DNA of 9,905 nucleotides. It comes from an uncultured Oscillospiraceae bacterium (GTDB taxonomy: Bacteria; Bacillota; Clostridia; Oscillospirales; Ruminococcaceae). Numbering within the stretch: the stretch's first letter is position 1; the number at the start of each line of letters is the position of its first letter. Where the stretch lies: the NCBI GenBank assembly GCA_902489475.1, contig CABUAH010000065.1, forward strand, positions 1 to 9,905, given 5' to 3'. The notes below the pieces were generated by a model. That model ran no database searches and was not told the origin of the DNA. It saw nothing but the letters and a program-made list of their open reading frames with translations. A program made the position numbers and the translations under genes. Shown piece by piece: positions 1 to 7,237 of this stretch.

Positions 1-44
1 CAGACGGCGAAATTCTTTTATCAAAGCGCTTTTCAAGGGGTGAA

Positions 45-75
45 TTTTAAAACAGTCCGGTGGACTGTTTTAAAA
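45..75. repeat. Perfect palindrome with 14-bp arms
   Basis: The arms TTTTAAAACAGTCC (45-58) and GGACTGTTTTAAAA (62-75) are exact reverse complements around the 3-nt loop GGT. Because the arms end in TTTTAAAA, transcripts in either direction would form a stable hairpin with a short U run, so it may help terminate the leftward operon ending at 151 and any rightward gene entering from the left edge. The core resembles short palindromes that I recall as dispersed repeats in gut Clostridia, but the window holds only this one copy. Confidence 0.75.
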
Positions 76-76
76 G

Positions 77-111
77 AGGGGAAGCTTTGCAAGTGAAAGC
101 GTCCCCTTTTT
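77..111. terminator. Rho-independent terminator, possibly bidirectional
   Basis: AGGGGA (77-82) pairs with TCCCCT (102-107). After an A/G mismatch, GCTTT (84-88) pairs with AAAGC (96-100), leaving a 7-nt loop. On the plus strand the stem runs into TTTTT; on the minus strand it is followed by CTTTT. It lies 40 nt beyond the stop of the leftward radical SAM gene, so it probably ends that operon. The better plus-strand U-tract suggests it also ends a convergent gene outside the window. Confidence 0.65.
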
Positions 112-150
112 AAACTTACAACAAGATTTTCCTACAGACTGTGAAAGCCT

Positions 151-1026
151 TTAGTTTATACCCTCTAAATTAAAATCAGGGGTGTAGACATTATTTGCGG
201 ATTCACGCATTTGCGAAAAGCCATTTAAGCCAAGCTCGTCGGCATAGGATAAAACCTTTTTGTATTCATATGTTGAAACTCTCCTGTCAAGCTCTGTTCC
301 CTTAACACGATTGTTTGGCGTGTACTGATTCATTATGCTTACTAAAAAATCTCCCGAAATGTTTTGAGAGATCCATTTTAAAATTTTAATGCTGTCCTTG
401 TAGCAGCTGGGCAGAATAAGATGACGAATAATGAGTCCTTTTTTCAAAAGTCCATTATCGTTATAAATTAAATCACCGACCTGCCGTTTCATTTCTAAAA
501 TTGCTTGATTAGCAAATTCAAAATAATTTTCTGCCGCAGAATACTTTTTCGATAAAACAGAAGAACAGTACTTTAGATCGGGAAGATAAATGTCTATATA
601 TCCGTCCCAAAGCTTTAGCGTTTCCATCTTTTCATAACCTGACGAATTAAATACTATAGGTATTTTAAGCTTTGGCTTTGCAATATCAAGAGCCTTTAAT
701 ATTGGAAAACTAAAGTGCGACGGTGTAACAAGATTTATATTGTGCGCACCTTTTTGCTCAAGGCTTAGAAAAACATCTGAAAGCTGCTCAGGTGTTATTT
801 GTTTTCCAAAGCGGTCATGAGAAATAACTTCATTTTGGCAAAATACACAAGATAGATTACAGCCTGAAAAGAACACAGTTCCGCTGCCAATGCTTCCGCT
901 TATAGGCGGTTCTTCGTATTTGTGAAGATATGCCTTTGCAGCGGTAATGTTTTCACCCATTTTGCAAAAGCCTAAAGATGTGTTTCTGTCAACATTGCAT
1001 TCCCTCGGACAGAGCGAACAAATCAA
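151..1026 (-). CDS. PflX-like radical SAM protein (pyruvate formate-lyase activase homologue, COG1313-type)
   Basis: Predicted cytoplasmic radical SAM enzyme of 291 aa. The cluster motif CxxxCxxC is C56, C60 and C63 in GCNLSCVFCQN, expected to hold the SAM-binding [4Fe-4S] cluster. An N-terminal cysteine set (C3, C6, C10 in CSLCPREC, plus C21 in GFCKMG) is typical of the PflX branch and may bind a second metal site. This branch resembles pyruvate formate-lyase activases, but its substrate is not established as far as I know. The start is TTG at 1024-1026, overlapping the TGA of the upstream esterase gene by 4 nt, with AGGAG at 1036-1040 nine bases upstream. It is the last gene of the four-gene leftward operon. 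The family call is firm; the physiological role is unknown. An activator of a glycyl radical enzyme elsewhere in the genome is possible, but no such partner is present here. Confidence 0.88.
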   Translation of the reverse strand: MICSLCPRECNVDRNTSLGFCKMGENITAAKAYLHKYEEPPISGSIGSGTVFFSGCNLSCVFCQNEVISHDRFGKQITPEQLSDVFLSLEQKGAHNINLVTPSHFSFPILKALDIAKPKLKIPIVFNSSGYEKMETLKLWDGYIDIYLPDLKYCSSVLSKKYSAAENYFEFANQAILEMKRQVGDLIYNDNGLLKKGLIIRHLILPSCYKDSIKILKWISQNISGDFLVSIMNQYTPNNRVKGTELDRRVSTYEYKKVLSYADELGLNGFSQMRESANNVYTPDFNLEGIN

Positions 1027-2519
1027 TTCTTTTCACTCCTAAACGAAGCAACAGGAAGCCCGTTCTTTCCAAAAAGATTGACATCTGCGTAGTTCACCCA
1101 TTGATAACGAACGGCACATACCCTTTTATCGCAGGTGATTATTATTTTGTCACCGTCTATTTCTGCATTTGCAGGCTCGTAATCCTTTCCATTATATGAT
1201 ATTTCAAAGCCGATTGGCTTATCTCCGAATTTTAAAACAAGCCCTCCGCCTGTGTTTTTAAAGCACACAATAACTTTGTCACCATCACATGAGAATCTGT
1301 CAAACTCAGGTGCGTCAGCTTCGCATTTAATGCCGTACACCTTATCAAGCGCCAGATATGCAAGCCTTTGTCCTACAGGAAGCTTATCTGTAGGATGAAT
1401 GTTGTCGAGTTCTCCGCAGTCAAGTGCAATTGCCGTGTATACATTTTTGTTTTTCTTAGCGGCATTTTGCTGAGCTTCTCTTACAACAGGCCATGTTTTA
1501 TCGTCCGGGGCATTTGTATATCCCATCATAGGAAGCGATACGCATATGAAAGGAAGCTCTTTATCTTCAAAATAGCCTCTCCATGCGTTTATAAGGACGT
1601 TAAAAACTGCATCATACCGTTCGCAAACCGAGGTATCCTCTTCACCCTGATAATAGATTATTCCTCTTAATGCTATCGGAGCGATACGTGACAGCATAAT
1701 ATCGTAAAGACCGCTTAGACGAAACGGATTAGTTAGTCCCATAGGCCCCGGCCAGCGGTTTTCTCCCGCATAGTTTAAAGCTTCTTCCCAAGAACCTTTT
1801 GGATTTTCAGCATAAAATTCTCCGAGCTTTTTGTTCCACTCAGCGTGATAAACCTTATACTCCTCGTAATCACTCATCTGCTGTTCGGGAGTTTTATCTC
1901 CGACCTTTTGGTCGTAGTCTTTAACGTAAAGGGCTGTGATTTCATTTTGTTCAAGCGTTTTGCGGTCAACCCAAACGCTTGCGGAGGTTCCGCCCAAATT
2001 GCATCCGATTATTCCGATGACAAGGTCAAGCTCATCTTCAAGCATCTTTGCGAAATGGAATGCAACAGCGCTCCATTCTTTAGCCTTTTCATAAGAACCG
2101 AATGTCCATTCGCTCACAGCTTCAGCCTTGTAGAATTCATCGTTTTTATATTCCATTCTCGGAACATTGTAATAACGGATGCGGCTTTGCTTTGCATCGG
2201 CAAGATATTTTTCCGAGTCCTTTGCCGACGACAGTGCAAGCTCCATATTCGACTGCCCTCCGGCAAGCCAAACCTCGCCGACAGCGATATTCTTTCTTGT
2301 AATTGTTTCAAGTCCGTTAGTAACATAAAGCTCTACTCCGGTCTTTTTAGCAATCGGAGGAAAGTAAGCGATAAATCTATTGCCGGTTACATGGGCGGTT
2401 TTTGATATTCCGTCTAATGTAACATGAATTTCATCATCACTTTTACAGCTTCCGAAAATTCGTATTTCCTTATCTCTTTGTAAAACCATATTGTCTTTAA
2501 ATACAGCAGCAAGTTTCAT
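1023..2519 (-). CDS. Sialate O-acetylesterase-like SGNH hydrolase
   Basis: A 498-aa esterase of the sialate O-acetylesterase/SASA family, which removes acetyl groups from acetylated sialic acids or other acylated sugars. Family blocks are visible in order: a beta-rich N-terminus (LAAVFKDNMVLQR), the nucleophile block GEVWLAGGQSNME with S90, the NLGGTS block (174-179), YYQGEED (289-295), and the catalytic DNIHP block with D372 and H375. The C-terminal beta domain ends in the family-like NLFGKNGLPVASFR. There is no signal peptide or membrane segment, so the enzyme should be cytoplasmic and act on imported sugars. I start it at ATG 2519 rather than further upstream because AAGGAG (2530-2535) precedes it by 10 nt and the N-terminal family motif follows at once. 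The gap to the upstream gene is 19 nt. No sialic acid catabolic genes are nearby, so the substrate may be another acylated carbohydrate. Confidence 0.87.
   Translation of the reverse strand: MKLAAVFKDNMVLQRDKEIRIFGSCKSDDEIHVTLDGISKTAHVTGNRFIAYFPPIAKKTGVELYVTNGLETITRKNIAVGEVWLAGGQSNMELALSSAKDSEKYLADAKQSRIRYYNVPRMEYKNDEFYKAEAVSEWTFGSYEKAKEWSAVAFHFAKMLEDELDLVIGIIGCNLGGTSASVWVDRKTLEQNEITALYVKDYDQKVGDKTPEQQMSDYEEYKVYHAEWNKKLGEFYAENPKGSWEEALNYAGENRWPGPMGLTNPFRLSGLYDIMLSRIAPIALRGIIYYQGEEDTSVCERYDAVFNVLINAWRGYFEDKELPFICVSLPMMGYTNAPDDKTWPVVREAQQNAAKKNKNVYTAIALDCGELDNIHPTDKLPVGQRLAYLALDKVYGIKCEADAPEFDRFSCDGDKVIVCFKNTGGGLVLKFGDKPIGFEISYNGKDYEPANAEIDGDKIIITCDKRVCAVRYQWVNYADVNLFGKNGLPVASFRSEKN
1036..1040 (-). 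promoter_or_regulatory. Ribosome binding site deciding a TTG start
   Basis: AGGAG on the minus strand lies 9 nt before the TTG at 1026-1024, inside the end of the esterase gene. It supports the rare TTG start and indicates that translation of the radical SAM gene is coupled to that of the esterase. Confidence 0.7.
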
Positions 2520-2529
2520 GATAGTTTCG

Positions 2530-2535
2530 CTCCTT
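2530..2535 (-). promoter_or_regulatory. Ribosome binding site of the esterase gene
   Basis: AAGGAG on the minus strand sits in the 19-nt gap after the preceding stop codon and 10 nt before ATG 2519. It argues against the 13-codon longer reading that would overlap the upstream gene. Confidence 0.7.
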
Positions 2536-2538
2536 AAT

Positions 2539-3777
2539 TTATCTTCTTGCGTTAGCAAGCATAAGCTTAATTCTGTTTTCTTGGTTTACTTTTGTAGCGC
2601 CCGGGTCATAGTCGATAGCTACAATATTTGCATTTGGATAAGCCTGTTTTATTGTTCTGCTCATTCCCTTGGCAACAATGTGGTTCGGGAGACATCCAAA
2701 CGGCTGGGTACAAATAATGTTTTCCGTTCCCGTTTCGGCAAGTGCCGCCATTTCAGCGGTTATAAGCCAGCCTTCGCCCATTTTAACACCTTGGTTTATA
2801 TACTTGTCGGCATACTTTCTAAGCTCTTCAAAGTCGTGAGGAGGGAAAAATTCGCCGTGTTCTTCGATCACTTTTATTTGCTGCTTCTGGAACTTGTAAA
2901 GAACGTCATATCCAATGTCGAACATAAGTGTTCTCGCTGTAAAGGTGTCATATAAACGCTTGTCGTTAATTGAATCGGAAGCACAGTATAAAACGAAATC
3001 CAAAAGTCCCGGAACATACGGCTCACAGTTTTCTGAAATCAAAAACTCGTTAAGGTTATTGTTTGCAAGAGGGGAGTATTTAACATAAATCTCTCCTACG
3101 ATTCCGACTCTCGGCTTTTTGTCTTTAGTTCTCGGTATTGCTTTAAATCCGTCGAGGATCTGTCTGTAGATCTTCTTTGTATTAAAATACTTGTTGTGCT
3201 TTAGCATATATGAAAGCTTATCCTGCCAAAACGTCAAAACATTGTCAGTGTTGCCTTTGTTTATCTCATAAGGGCGGCATTGATTGTAAAGAAGCATTAA
3301 AAGATCTCCGTACATTACTGCATAAATAAGCTTAAGAGCAATGTTTGGTGTTATTTTAAATGATGACTGCTTTTCAAGTCCCGAAAAGTTGAGGGAAATA
3401 ACAGGCACCTGAGGGAAATCAGCCGCCAGCGCTTTCCTTAAAAGGTGGATATAGTTGGACGCTCTGCATCCGCCGCCCGTTTGAGTAATCATAAGAGCGG
3501 TTTTGTTTACATCGTATCTTCCGCTTTTAAGCGCTTCCATAAACTGCCCTATTACTAAAAGTGCAGGGTAACAAGTATCGTTATGAACATTTTTTAATCC
3601 CTCGTCAATAACGCTTCTTGTAGAGGTTTGCAAAAGCTCAAGCTTATATCCGTATTCCTCTAAAATAGCAATAATAAGCTTAAAATGTATAGGAAGCATA
3701 TCAGGAACTAAAATAGTATATTCTTTTTTCATCTCTTCGGTCAAAAATGGTTTTGAAACTCTGTCTGATCCTGCCAT
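2539..3777 (-). CDS. 2-hydroxyacyl-CoA dehydratase-like protein (COG3581-type), partner of the adjacent activase
   Basis: A 412-aa protein of the HgdB/FldBC-like superfamily, in the branch usually joined to large two-module activases. Conserved cysteines that could ligate an Fe-S cluster are C69 (NDTCYPA), C104 (TGGGCRASNY), C356 and C362 (IICTQPFGCLPN). The NDTCYPA block mirrors SDTVCYPAK in the upstream 979-aa protein, so the two look like paralogous subunit halves. The start ATG 3777 lies one base after the TAA of the upstream gene. An ideal AAGGAGG (3787-3793) with 9-nt spacing supports it over an earlier in-frame ATG at 3813. Canonical members dehydrate (R)-2-hydroxyacyl-CoA by ATP-driven one-electron chemistry; related double-cubane cluster proteins reduce small molecules instead. 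The substrate of this branch is unknown to me and no CoA-transferase gene is nearby, so a CoA substrate should not be assumed. Confidence 0.82.
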   Translation of the reverse strand: MAGSDRVSKPFLTEEMKKEYTILVPDMLPIHFKLIIAILEEYGYKLELLQTSTRSVIDEGLKNVHNDTCYPALLVIGQFMEALKSGRYDVNKTALMITQTGGGCRASNYIHLLRKALAADFPQVPVISLNFSGLEKQSSFKITPNIALKLIYAVMYGDLLMLLYNQCRPYEINKGNTDNVLTFWQDKLSYMLKHNKYFNTKKIYRQILDGFKAIPRTKDKKPRVGIVGEIYVKYSPLANNNLNEFLISENCEPYVPGLLDFVLYCASDSINDKRLYDTFTARTLMFDIGYDVLYKFQKQQIKVIEEHGEFFPPHDFEELRKYADKYINQGVKMGEGWLITAEMAALAETGTENIICTQPFGCLPNHIVAKGMSRTIKQAYPNANIVAIDYDPGATKVNQENRIKLMLANARR

Positions 3778-3778
3778 T

Positions 3779-6718
3779 TTATTTTGCCTCCTTTTCTTCA
3801 ATGGATGCCACAAGGCTGCGAAGTCTTATTTTTGCAGCGCCGAGATTGTTTATCTCGTCTATTTTAAGCTGTGTATAAAGCTTTCCTTTTTCCTCTAAAA
3901 TAGCCCTGATCTCGTCTGTGGTAACTGCGTCTATTCCGCAGCCGAACGATACGAGCTGAACAAGCTGCATATCAGGTTGAGTTGTAACATATTGTGCTGC
4001 ACGGTACATTCTTGAGTGGTATGTCCATTGATTTAAAACGTCTAGTGGCGGAACATCGGCAAGCGAAGCAACTCCGTCTTCACTAACGACTGCAAGTCCG
4101 AGTGAAGCGATGAGCTTGTGTATACCGTGATTGATTTCAGGATCGATATGATAAGGACGTCCTGATAAAACGATAATCTTTTTGCCGTGCTTTCTTGCAT
4201 CTAAAATTATCTCTTGAGTTTTGGATTCTATTTTTTTACGGTATCTCATTTGCTCGGAGAATGCCTTGTTTAAAACAGAATATATCTGATTCTTTGTTAT
4301 GCCGAATTTTCCAAGTGCCCTTGCAAGCGCCTTTGCAGTGTGATTCTTTCTGTTTATATCAAGATAAGGATATATGAAGTTGTCATCATTGAGCTGCGGC
4401 ATATTTGCCTTTAAAAGCTCAGGATAATATGCGACAACAGGGCAGTTATAGTGATTGTCTGAGCCGCCTTCGTCAACATTGTAGCTCATGCAGGGATAGA
4501 AGATAAAATCAACTCCCTTTTCCAAAAGACTGATTATATGTCCGTGAACAAGCTTCGCAGGATAACATACTGTGTCAGACGGTATGGTTTGCTGACCTTT
4601 ATAGTAGGTTTCTCTTGTAGATTCTTCGCTTAACACAACCTCAAATCCTAAGGAAGTAAATATTGTGTGGAAGAACGGCAAAAGGTCGTAATAAGAAAGT
4701 GCAAGCGGAAGTCCGACCTTTGCGATAGGATTTTTAGGCTTTATGTTTTCAAAATCTCTGATAAGGCTGTATTTATATTCAAACATATTTTCGCCGATGT
4801 CATCTCTTTTAATTCCTGCACCCTTTTCACATCTGTTTCCGGAAATGAAGCGATGTCCGTCATTGAATTTTATAATTGTGAGATTGCAATGAGCTCCGCA
4901 GCCTTTACATACAGCAGCTGTTGAGGAGTATGAAAAATCTTTTAGATTATCATTTGAGATGAGTGATGATTTGAAGCTTTCGCTTGATTTTTCCTTAGCA
5001 TAAAGAGCACAGCCGAACGCTCCCATAAGTCCTGCTATTGCAGGTCTTATAACATTTCTTCCAAGCTCTTTTTCAAATGAACGCAAAACAGCGTCATTTA
5101 AAAATGTTCCGCCCTGAACGACAATGTTTTCACCAAGTTCCTCAACGCTTTTTGCCCTTATAACCTTGTAAATTGCATTTTTTATGATGGACGAGGAAAG
5201 ACCTGCGGAAATGTCCTCAACGCTTGCGCCGTCCTTTTGAGCCTGTTTTACAGAGCTGTTCATAAATACGGTGCATCGGCTTCCGAGATCAACAGGAGCT
5301 TTTGCGAAAAGACCGATTCTTGCAAAGTCGGCTATTTCATAACCCAAAGCCTTAGCAAAAGTCTGTATAAATGATCCGCAGCCTGATGAGCAGGCTTCGT
5401 TCAGCATTATGCTGTCTATTGCATTGTTTTTGATTTTAAAGCATTTTATATCCTGTCCGCCTATGTCGATGATAAAGTCAACATTGGGACAGAAGTATGA
5501 AGCTGCTTTAAAGTGAGCGACAGTTTCCACTATTCCGAAATCAACCCCGAGTCCGGCCTTTATAAGATCCTCTCCGTATCCGGTAACAGCAGATGCTTTT
5601 ATATTCAGCTTATCGTTTGAAATAGAATAAATCTCTTTGATTTTCTCAGAAATAATGTCAAGCGGCTGACCTTTATTAGAACAGTAATGATTGTATAAAA
5701 GCTTTCCGTCCTCGGTTATCAAAACGAGCTTTGTGGTTGTAGAACCGGCATCTATTCCGAGGTATGCGTCGCCCTCGTAAGTTTTTAAGTCTTCATATTG
5801 CAAGTCGCTTTTTTTGTGGCGTTCTACAAATTCTACATAATCCTCCTGCGTTTCAAAAAGCGGATCTGAAACAACTATATTGTCGCTTGCTTTTGCATTT
5901 ATTATTTTTTCCAGTGCTTCATCTATCGTCATCGGCTCGCTGACTTCGTTCGCCTGAAGGGCAGAGCCGTAAGCCATAAAGCATGGCGCAAGATCAGGGA
6001 AAATTGCGTGTTCGTCATCGAGCTTAAGTGTATTTACAAAAGCTTTTCTCAATGCACTTAAAAATGACAGAGGACCGCCTAAGAACAAAACTTTTCCGCC
6101 GATTTTTCTTCCCTGTGCAAGTCCTGAAACAGTTTGGTCAACAACTGCCTGAAAAATTGAAGCGGCAATATCTTCTTTTTTTGCACCTTGATTTAAAAGC
6201 GGCTGAATATCACTTTTTGCAAAAACTCCGCATCGTGAAGCGATTGGATAAAGCTTTGTGCTTTTGAGTGCCATATCGTTAAGATCGTCAGGTGTAACTC
6301 CTAAAAGTGTAGCCATCTGATCTATAAATGCACCTGTTCCTCCTGCACATGAGCCGTTCATTCGCTGTTCAACGCCGCCTGTCAAAAAGATAATCTTTGC
6401 ATCTTCTCCGCCAAGCTCAACAACAACATCTGCATCGGGATATGTTTTATTAACTGCAATAAAAGCAGCATAAACCTCTTGAGTGAAGTCTATTCCGCTT
6501 GTATTTGCGATTCCAAGACCTGCAGATCCGGTAATCATGATTTTAAACTTATCTCCCGGAAAGTCCTTTTGAATTTCCCGAAGCTGTTCGGCAACGATTT
6601 CCTTAACTTTTGAGAAATGACGCTCGTACTTTGTTCTGATTATTTCGTCGTTATCCAAAATGACGGTTTTTACAGTCGTAGAACCAACGTCAATTCCTAA
6701 ACAATATATTTTTTCCAT
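3779..6718 (-). CDS. Two-module CoA-enzyme activase (BadF/BcrA/HgdC ATPase) fused to a dehydratase-like domain
   Basis: A 979-aa cytoplasmic protein. Module 1 (about 5-255) has the ASKHA phosphate loop GIDVGSTTVK (8-17) and the cluster cysteines C124 (NGSCAGGTG) and C163 (SRCGVF), matching the two that hold the shared [4Fe-4S] cluster in the HgdC dimer. Module 2 (about 318-575) repeats the pattern: GIDAGSTTTK (321-330), C443 (NEACSSGCG) and C482 (SRCTVF). A cysteine knot follows (C604, C607, C611, C630), then a DUF2229/HgdB-like region (about 660-979) with C718 (SDTVCYP), C743 and C927 (SFGCGID). Family members use ATP hydrolysis to push a low-potential electron into a dehydratase-type partner, here probably the 412-aa protein encoded one base downstream. 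ATG 6718 is preceded by AGGAG (6729-6733). It is the first gene of the operon. From memory, relatives are often a single protein of about 1400 aa including the 412-aa part. The natural substrate is unknown. Confidence 0.88.
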   Translation of the reverse strand: MEKIYCLGIDVGSTTVKTVILDNDEIIRTKYERHFSKVKEIVAEQLREIQKDFPGDKFKIMITGSAGLGIANTSGIDFTQEVYAAFIAVNKTYPDADVVVELGGEDAKIIFLTGGVEQRMNGSCAGGTGAFIDQMATLLGVTPDDLNDMALKSTKLYPIASRCGVFAKSDIQPLLNQGAKKEDIAASIFQAVVDQTVSGLAQGRKIGGKVLFLGGPLSFLSALRKAFVNTLKLDDEHAIFPDLAPCFMAYGSALQANEVSEPMTIDEALEKIINAKASDNIVVSDPLFETQEDYVEFVERHKKSDLQYEDLKTYEGDAYLGIDAGSTTTKLVLITEDGKLLYNHYCSNKGQPLDIISEKIKEIYSISNDKLNIKASAVTGYGEDLIKAGLGVDFGIVETVAHFKAASYFCPNVDFIIDIGGQDIKCFKIKNNAIDSIMLNEACSSGCGSFIQTFAKALGYEIADFARIGLFAKAPVDLGSRCTVFMNSSVKQAQKDGASVEDISAGLSSSIIKNAIYKVIRAKSVEELGENIVVQGGTFLNDAVLRSFEKELGRNVIRPAIAGLMGAFGCALYAKEKSSESFKSSLISNDNLKDFSYSSTAAVCKGCGAHCNLTIIKFNDGHRFISGNRCEKGAGIKRDDIGENMFEYKYSLIRDFENIKPKNPIAKVGLPLALSYYDLLPFFHTIFTSLGFEVVLSEESTRETYYKGQQTIPSDTVCYPAKLVHGHIISLLEKGVDFIFYPCMSYNVDEGGSDNHYNCPVVAYYPELLKANMPQLNDDNFIYPYLDINRKNHTAKALARALGKFGITKNQIYSVLNKAFSEQMRYRKKIESKTQEIILDARKHGKKIIVLSGRPYHIDPEINHGIHKLIASLGLAVVSEDGVASLADVPPLDVLNQWTYHSRMYRAAQYVTTQPDMQLVQLVSFGCGIDAVTTDEIRAILEEKGKLYTQLKIDEINNLGAAKIRLRSLVASIEEKEAK
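3787..3793 (-). promoter_or_regulatory. Consensus ribosome binding site at the split between the two dehydratase-system genes
   Basis: AAGGAGG on the minus strand lies inside the last codons of the 979-aa gene and 9 nt before ATG 3777. It shows the 412-aa protein is independently initiated, so the split is a genuine gene boundary rather than a frameshift. Confidence 0.8.
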
Positions 6719-6760
6719 AGAATATAATCTCCTTTAAAAGCTATGCGTACAATTAAAGTT

Positions 6761-6769
6761 ATTATATCA
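6761..6769 (-). promoter_or_regulatory. Extended -10 promoter of the leftward operon
   Basis: The minus strand reads TGATATAAT, a perfect extended -10 (TGnTATAAT). The -35 region is T-rich with no good match, which is usual for extended -10 promoters. Transcription would begin near 6754, giving a leader of about 36 nt with the AAAGGAG site before ATG 6718. No operator is evident. Confidence 0.65.
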
Positions 6770-6872
6770 TATAGCTGAAAAAAAAGAAAGCCTTTTCACA
6801 AAAATATCATGTTGATTCGACAGGAATTTTTTTCATCAAAGCACATAATAATAAAAACATCTTTTCTTGAGG

Positions 6873-6901
6873 TTGACAAATAAAACCCGACATGGTAAAA
6901 T
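6873..6901 (+). promoter_or_regulatory. Near-consensus sigma-70-type promoter driving the repeat-tRNA-Leu transcript
   Basis: A perfect -35 TTGACA (6873-6878), a 17-nt spacer ending in TGG, and -10 TAAAAT (6896-6901); the TG also makes an extended -10. Transcription should start near 6908. With no terminator before 7460, the RNA would run through both repeat copies, the truncated tRNA head and the intact tRNA-Leu. This is the strongest promoter in the window, fitting a stable-RNA gene. Confidence 0.8.
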
Positions 6902-6982
6902 AATTTTTATTGTTAGGAATTTTGCGTTATATAGATAACATAACCGGTAAATTATTCAATTACATATTATGAATTATTTAAG

Positions 6983-7009
6983 CTTCTCAAAGGTCAAACC
7001 TAGGAGAAG
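6983..7009 (+). other. Stem-loop just before repeat copy 1
   Basis: CTTCTC (6983-6988) pairs with GAGAAG (7004-7009), and inside it AGGT (6991-6994) pairs with ACCT (6998-7001) around a CAA loop, with small internal mismatches. No U-tract follows, so it is not a terminator. It would be the first structure in the leader RNA from the 6873 promoter. It could be a processing site or a remnant of an older RNA gene; the sequence does not decide. Confidence 0.45.
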
Positions 7010-7034
7010 GGACAGAAGAAGCGAGGGAAAATAG

Positions 7035-7106
7035 GCGCAGCGGTCGAAATTATGCGAGGTAAGACGAGCAGATAATTTCGGGAACCGAAAGAGTCACGCG
7101 GTGCGC
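7035..7106 (+). ncRNA. Candidate structured RNA core, copy 1
   Basis: The 19-nt strand GCGCA-GCGGT-CGAAATTAT (7035-7053) can pair in nested order with ATAATTTCG (7072-7080), ACCG (7084-7087) and TGCGC (7102-7106). This gives a 9-bp perfect stem, then 4 bp, then 5 bp, separated by one-sided bulges. The apical loop is purine-rich (7054-7071). A small hairpin can form in the larger bulge region. It lies within the transcript predicted from the 6873 promoter. Function and family are unknown; pairing is inferred by eye, without energy calculation or covariation. Confidence 0.4.
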
Positions 7107-7168
7107 GGCTGACGAAAAAGGCAATGAATTATAGATTGAAGCTAGGTAATAATAGAACAAATAAATAT

Positions 7169-7190
7169 GCGGATATGGCGGAATTGGCAG
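7169..7190 (+). pseudogene. Truncated tRNA-Leu 5' fragment
   Basis: These 22 nt are identical to the first 22 nt of the intact tRNA-Leu at 7370-7391: the acceptor 5' strand, the D-stem 5' strand and part of the D-loop. After GGCAG at 7186-7190 the match stops. A 25-nt unrelated stretch (7191-7215) follows, containing two small potential hairpins (7186-7200 and 7206-7218), and then repeat copy 2 begins with GGCAG-like sequence. It has no anticodon, T-arm or acceptor 3' strand, so it cannot be a working tRNA. Confidence 0.85.
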
Positions 7191-7237
7191 CAATTTTGCC
7201 GAGCGCTGCAGGGGGCAGAAGAAGCGAGGGAAAATAG

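Larger units (their letters stand above)
6719..7012. other. Divergent intergenic region before the repeat array
   Basis: Non-coding AT-rich DNA between the leftward operon and the repeat-tRNA array. It holds the leftward extended -10 promoter, the rightward promoter at 6873-6901, a short inverted repeat GTTAT-atag-ATAAC (6926-6939) just downstream of the rightward start, and the hairpin at 6983-7009. I see no open reading frame with a ribosome binding site. Confidence 0.6.
7013..7190 (+). repeat. Tandem repeat copy 1: about 140-nt unknown unit plus truncated tRNA-Leu head
   Basis: This stretch recurs at 7216-7391. Bases 7013-7154 and 7216-7357 differ at only four positions (7088, 7126, 7138, 7142), with no indel. 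A short AT-rich linker with a 2-nt length difference follows, then the first 22 nt of tRNA-Leu. The unit is clearly GC-richer than its flanks, as structured RNAs often are in AT-rich genomes. It has no plausible reading frame and no transposase. I do not recognise the family. Confidence 0.9.

Noticed and set aside
3..50. Possible 3' tail of a plus-strand gene entering from the left edge, ending TAA at 48-50
   Set aside because: Only 15 codons are visible, the other two plus-strand frames are also open for a similar distance, and no motif can be recognised. The following terminator makes it possible but not supportable.
1845..2405. Long plus-strand reading frame (186 codons) antisense to the esterase gene
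   Set aside because: No ribosome binding site or family motif; the minus strand carries a clear esterase with catalytic motifs, so this is a shadow frame.
3779..3813. Frameshift between the 979-aa and 412-aa genes
   Set aside because: A clean TAA, a one-base gap, ATG and a consensus ribosome binding site with ideal spacing argue for two real genes.
7078..7105. GGGAACCGC...GCGGT resembles a T-box antiterminator
   Set aside because: The T-box core AGGGTGGnACCGCG is not met, there is no following terminator with U-tract, and the downstream gene is a tRNA rather than a synthetase or amino-acid gene.
7109..7115. CTGACGA, matching the hammerhead ribozyme core CUGANGA (also at 7312-7318)
   Set aside because: No stem II followed by GAAA and no cleavage-site helix partner could be found, so the match is to the heptamer only.
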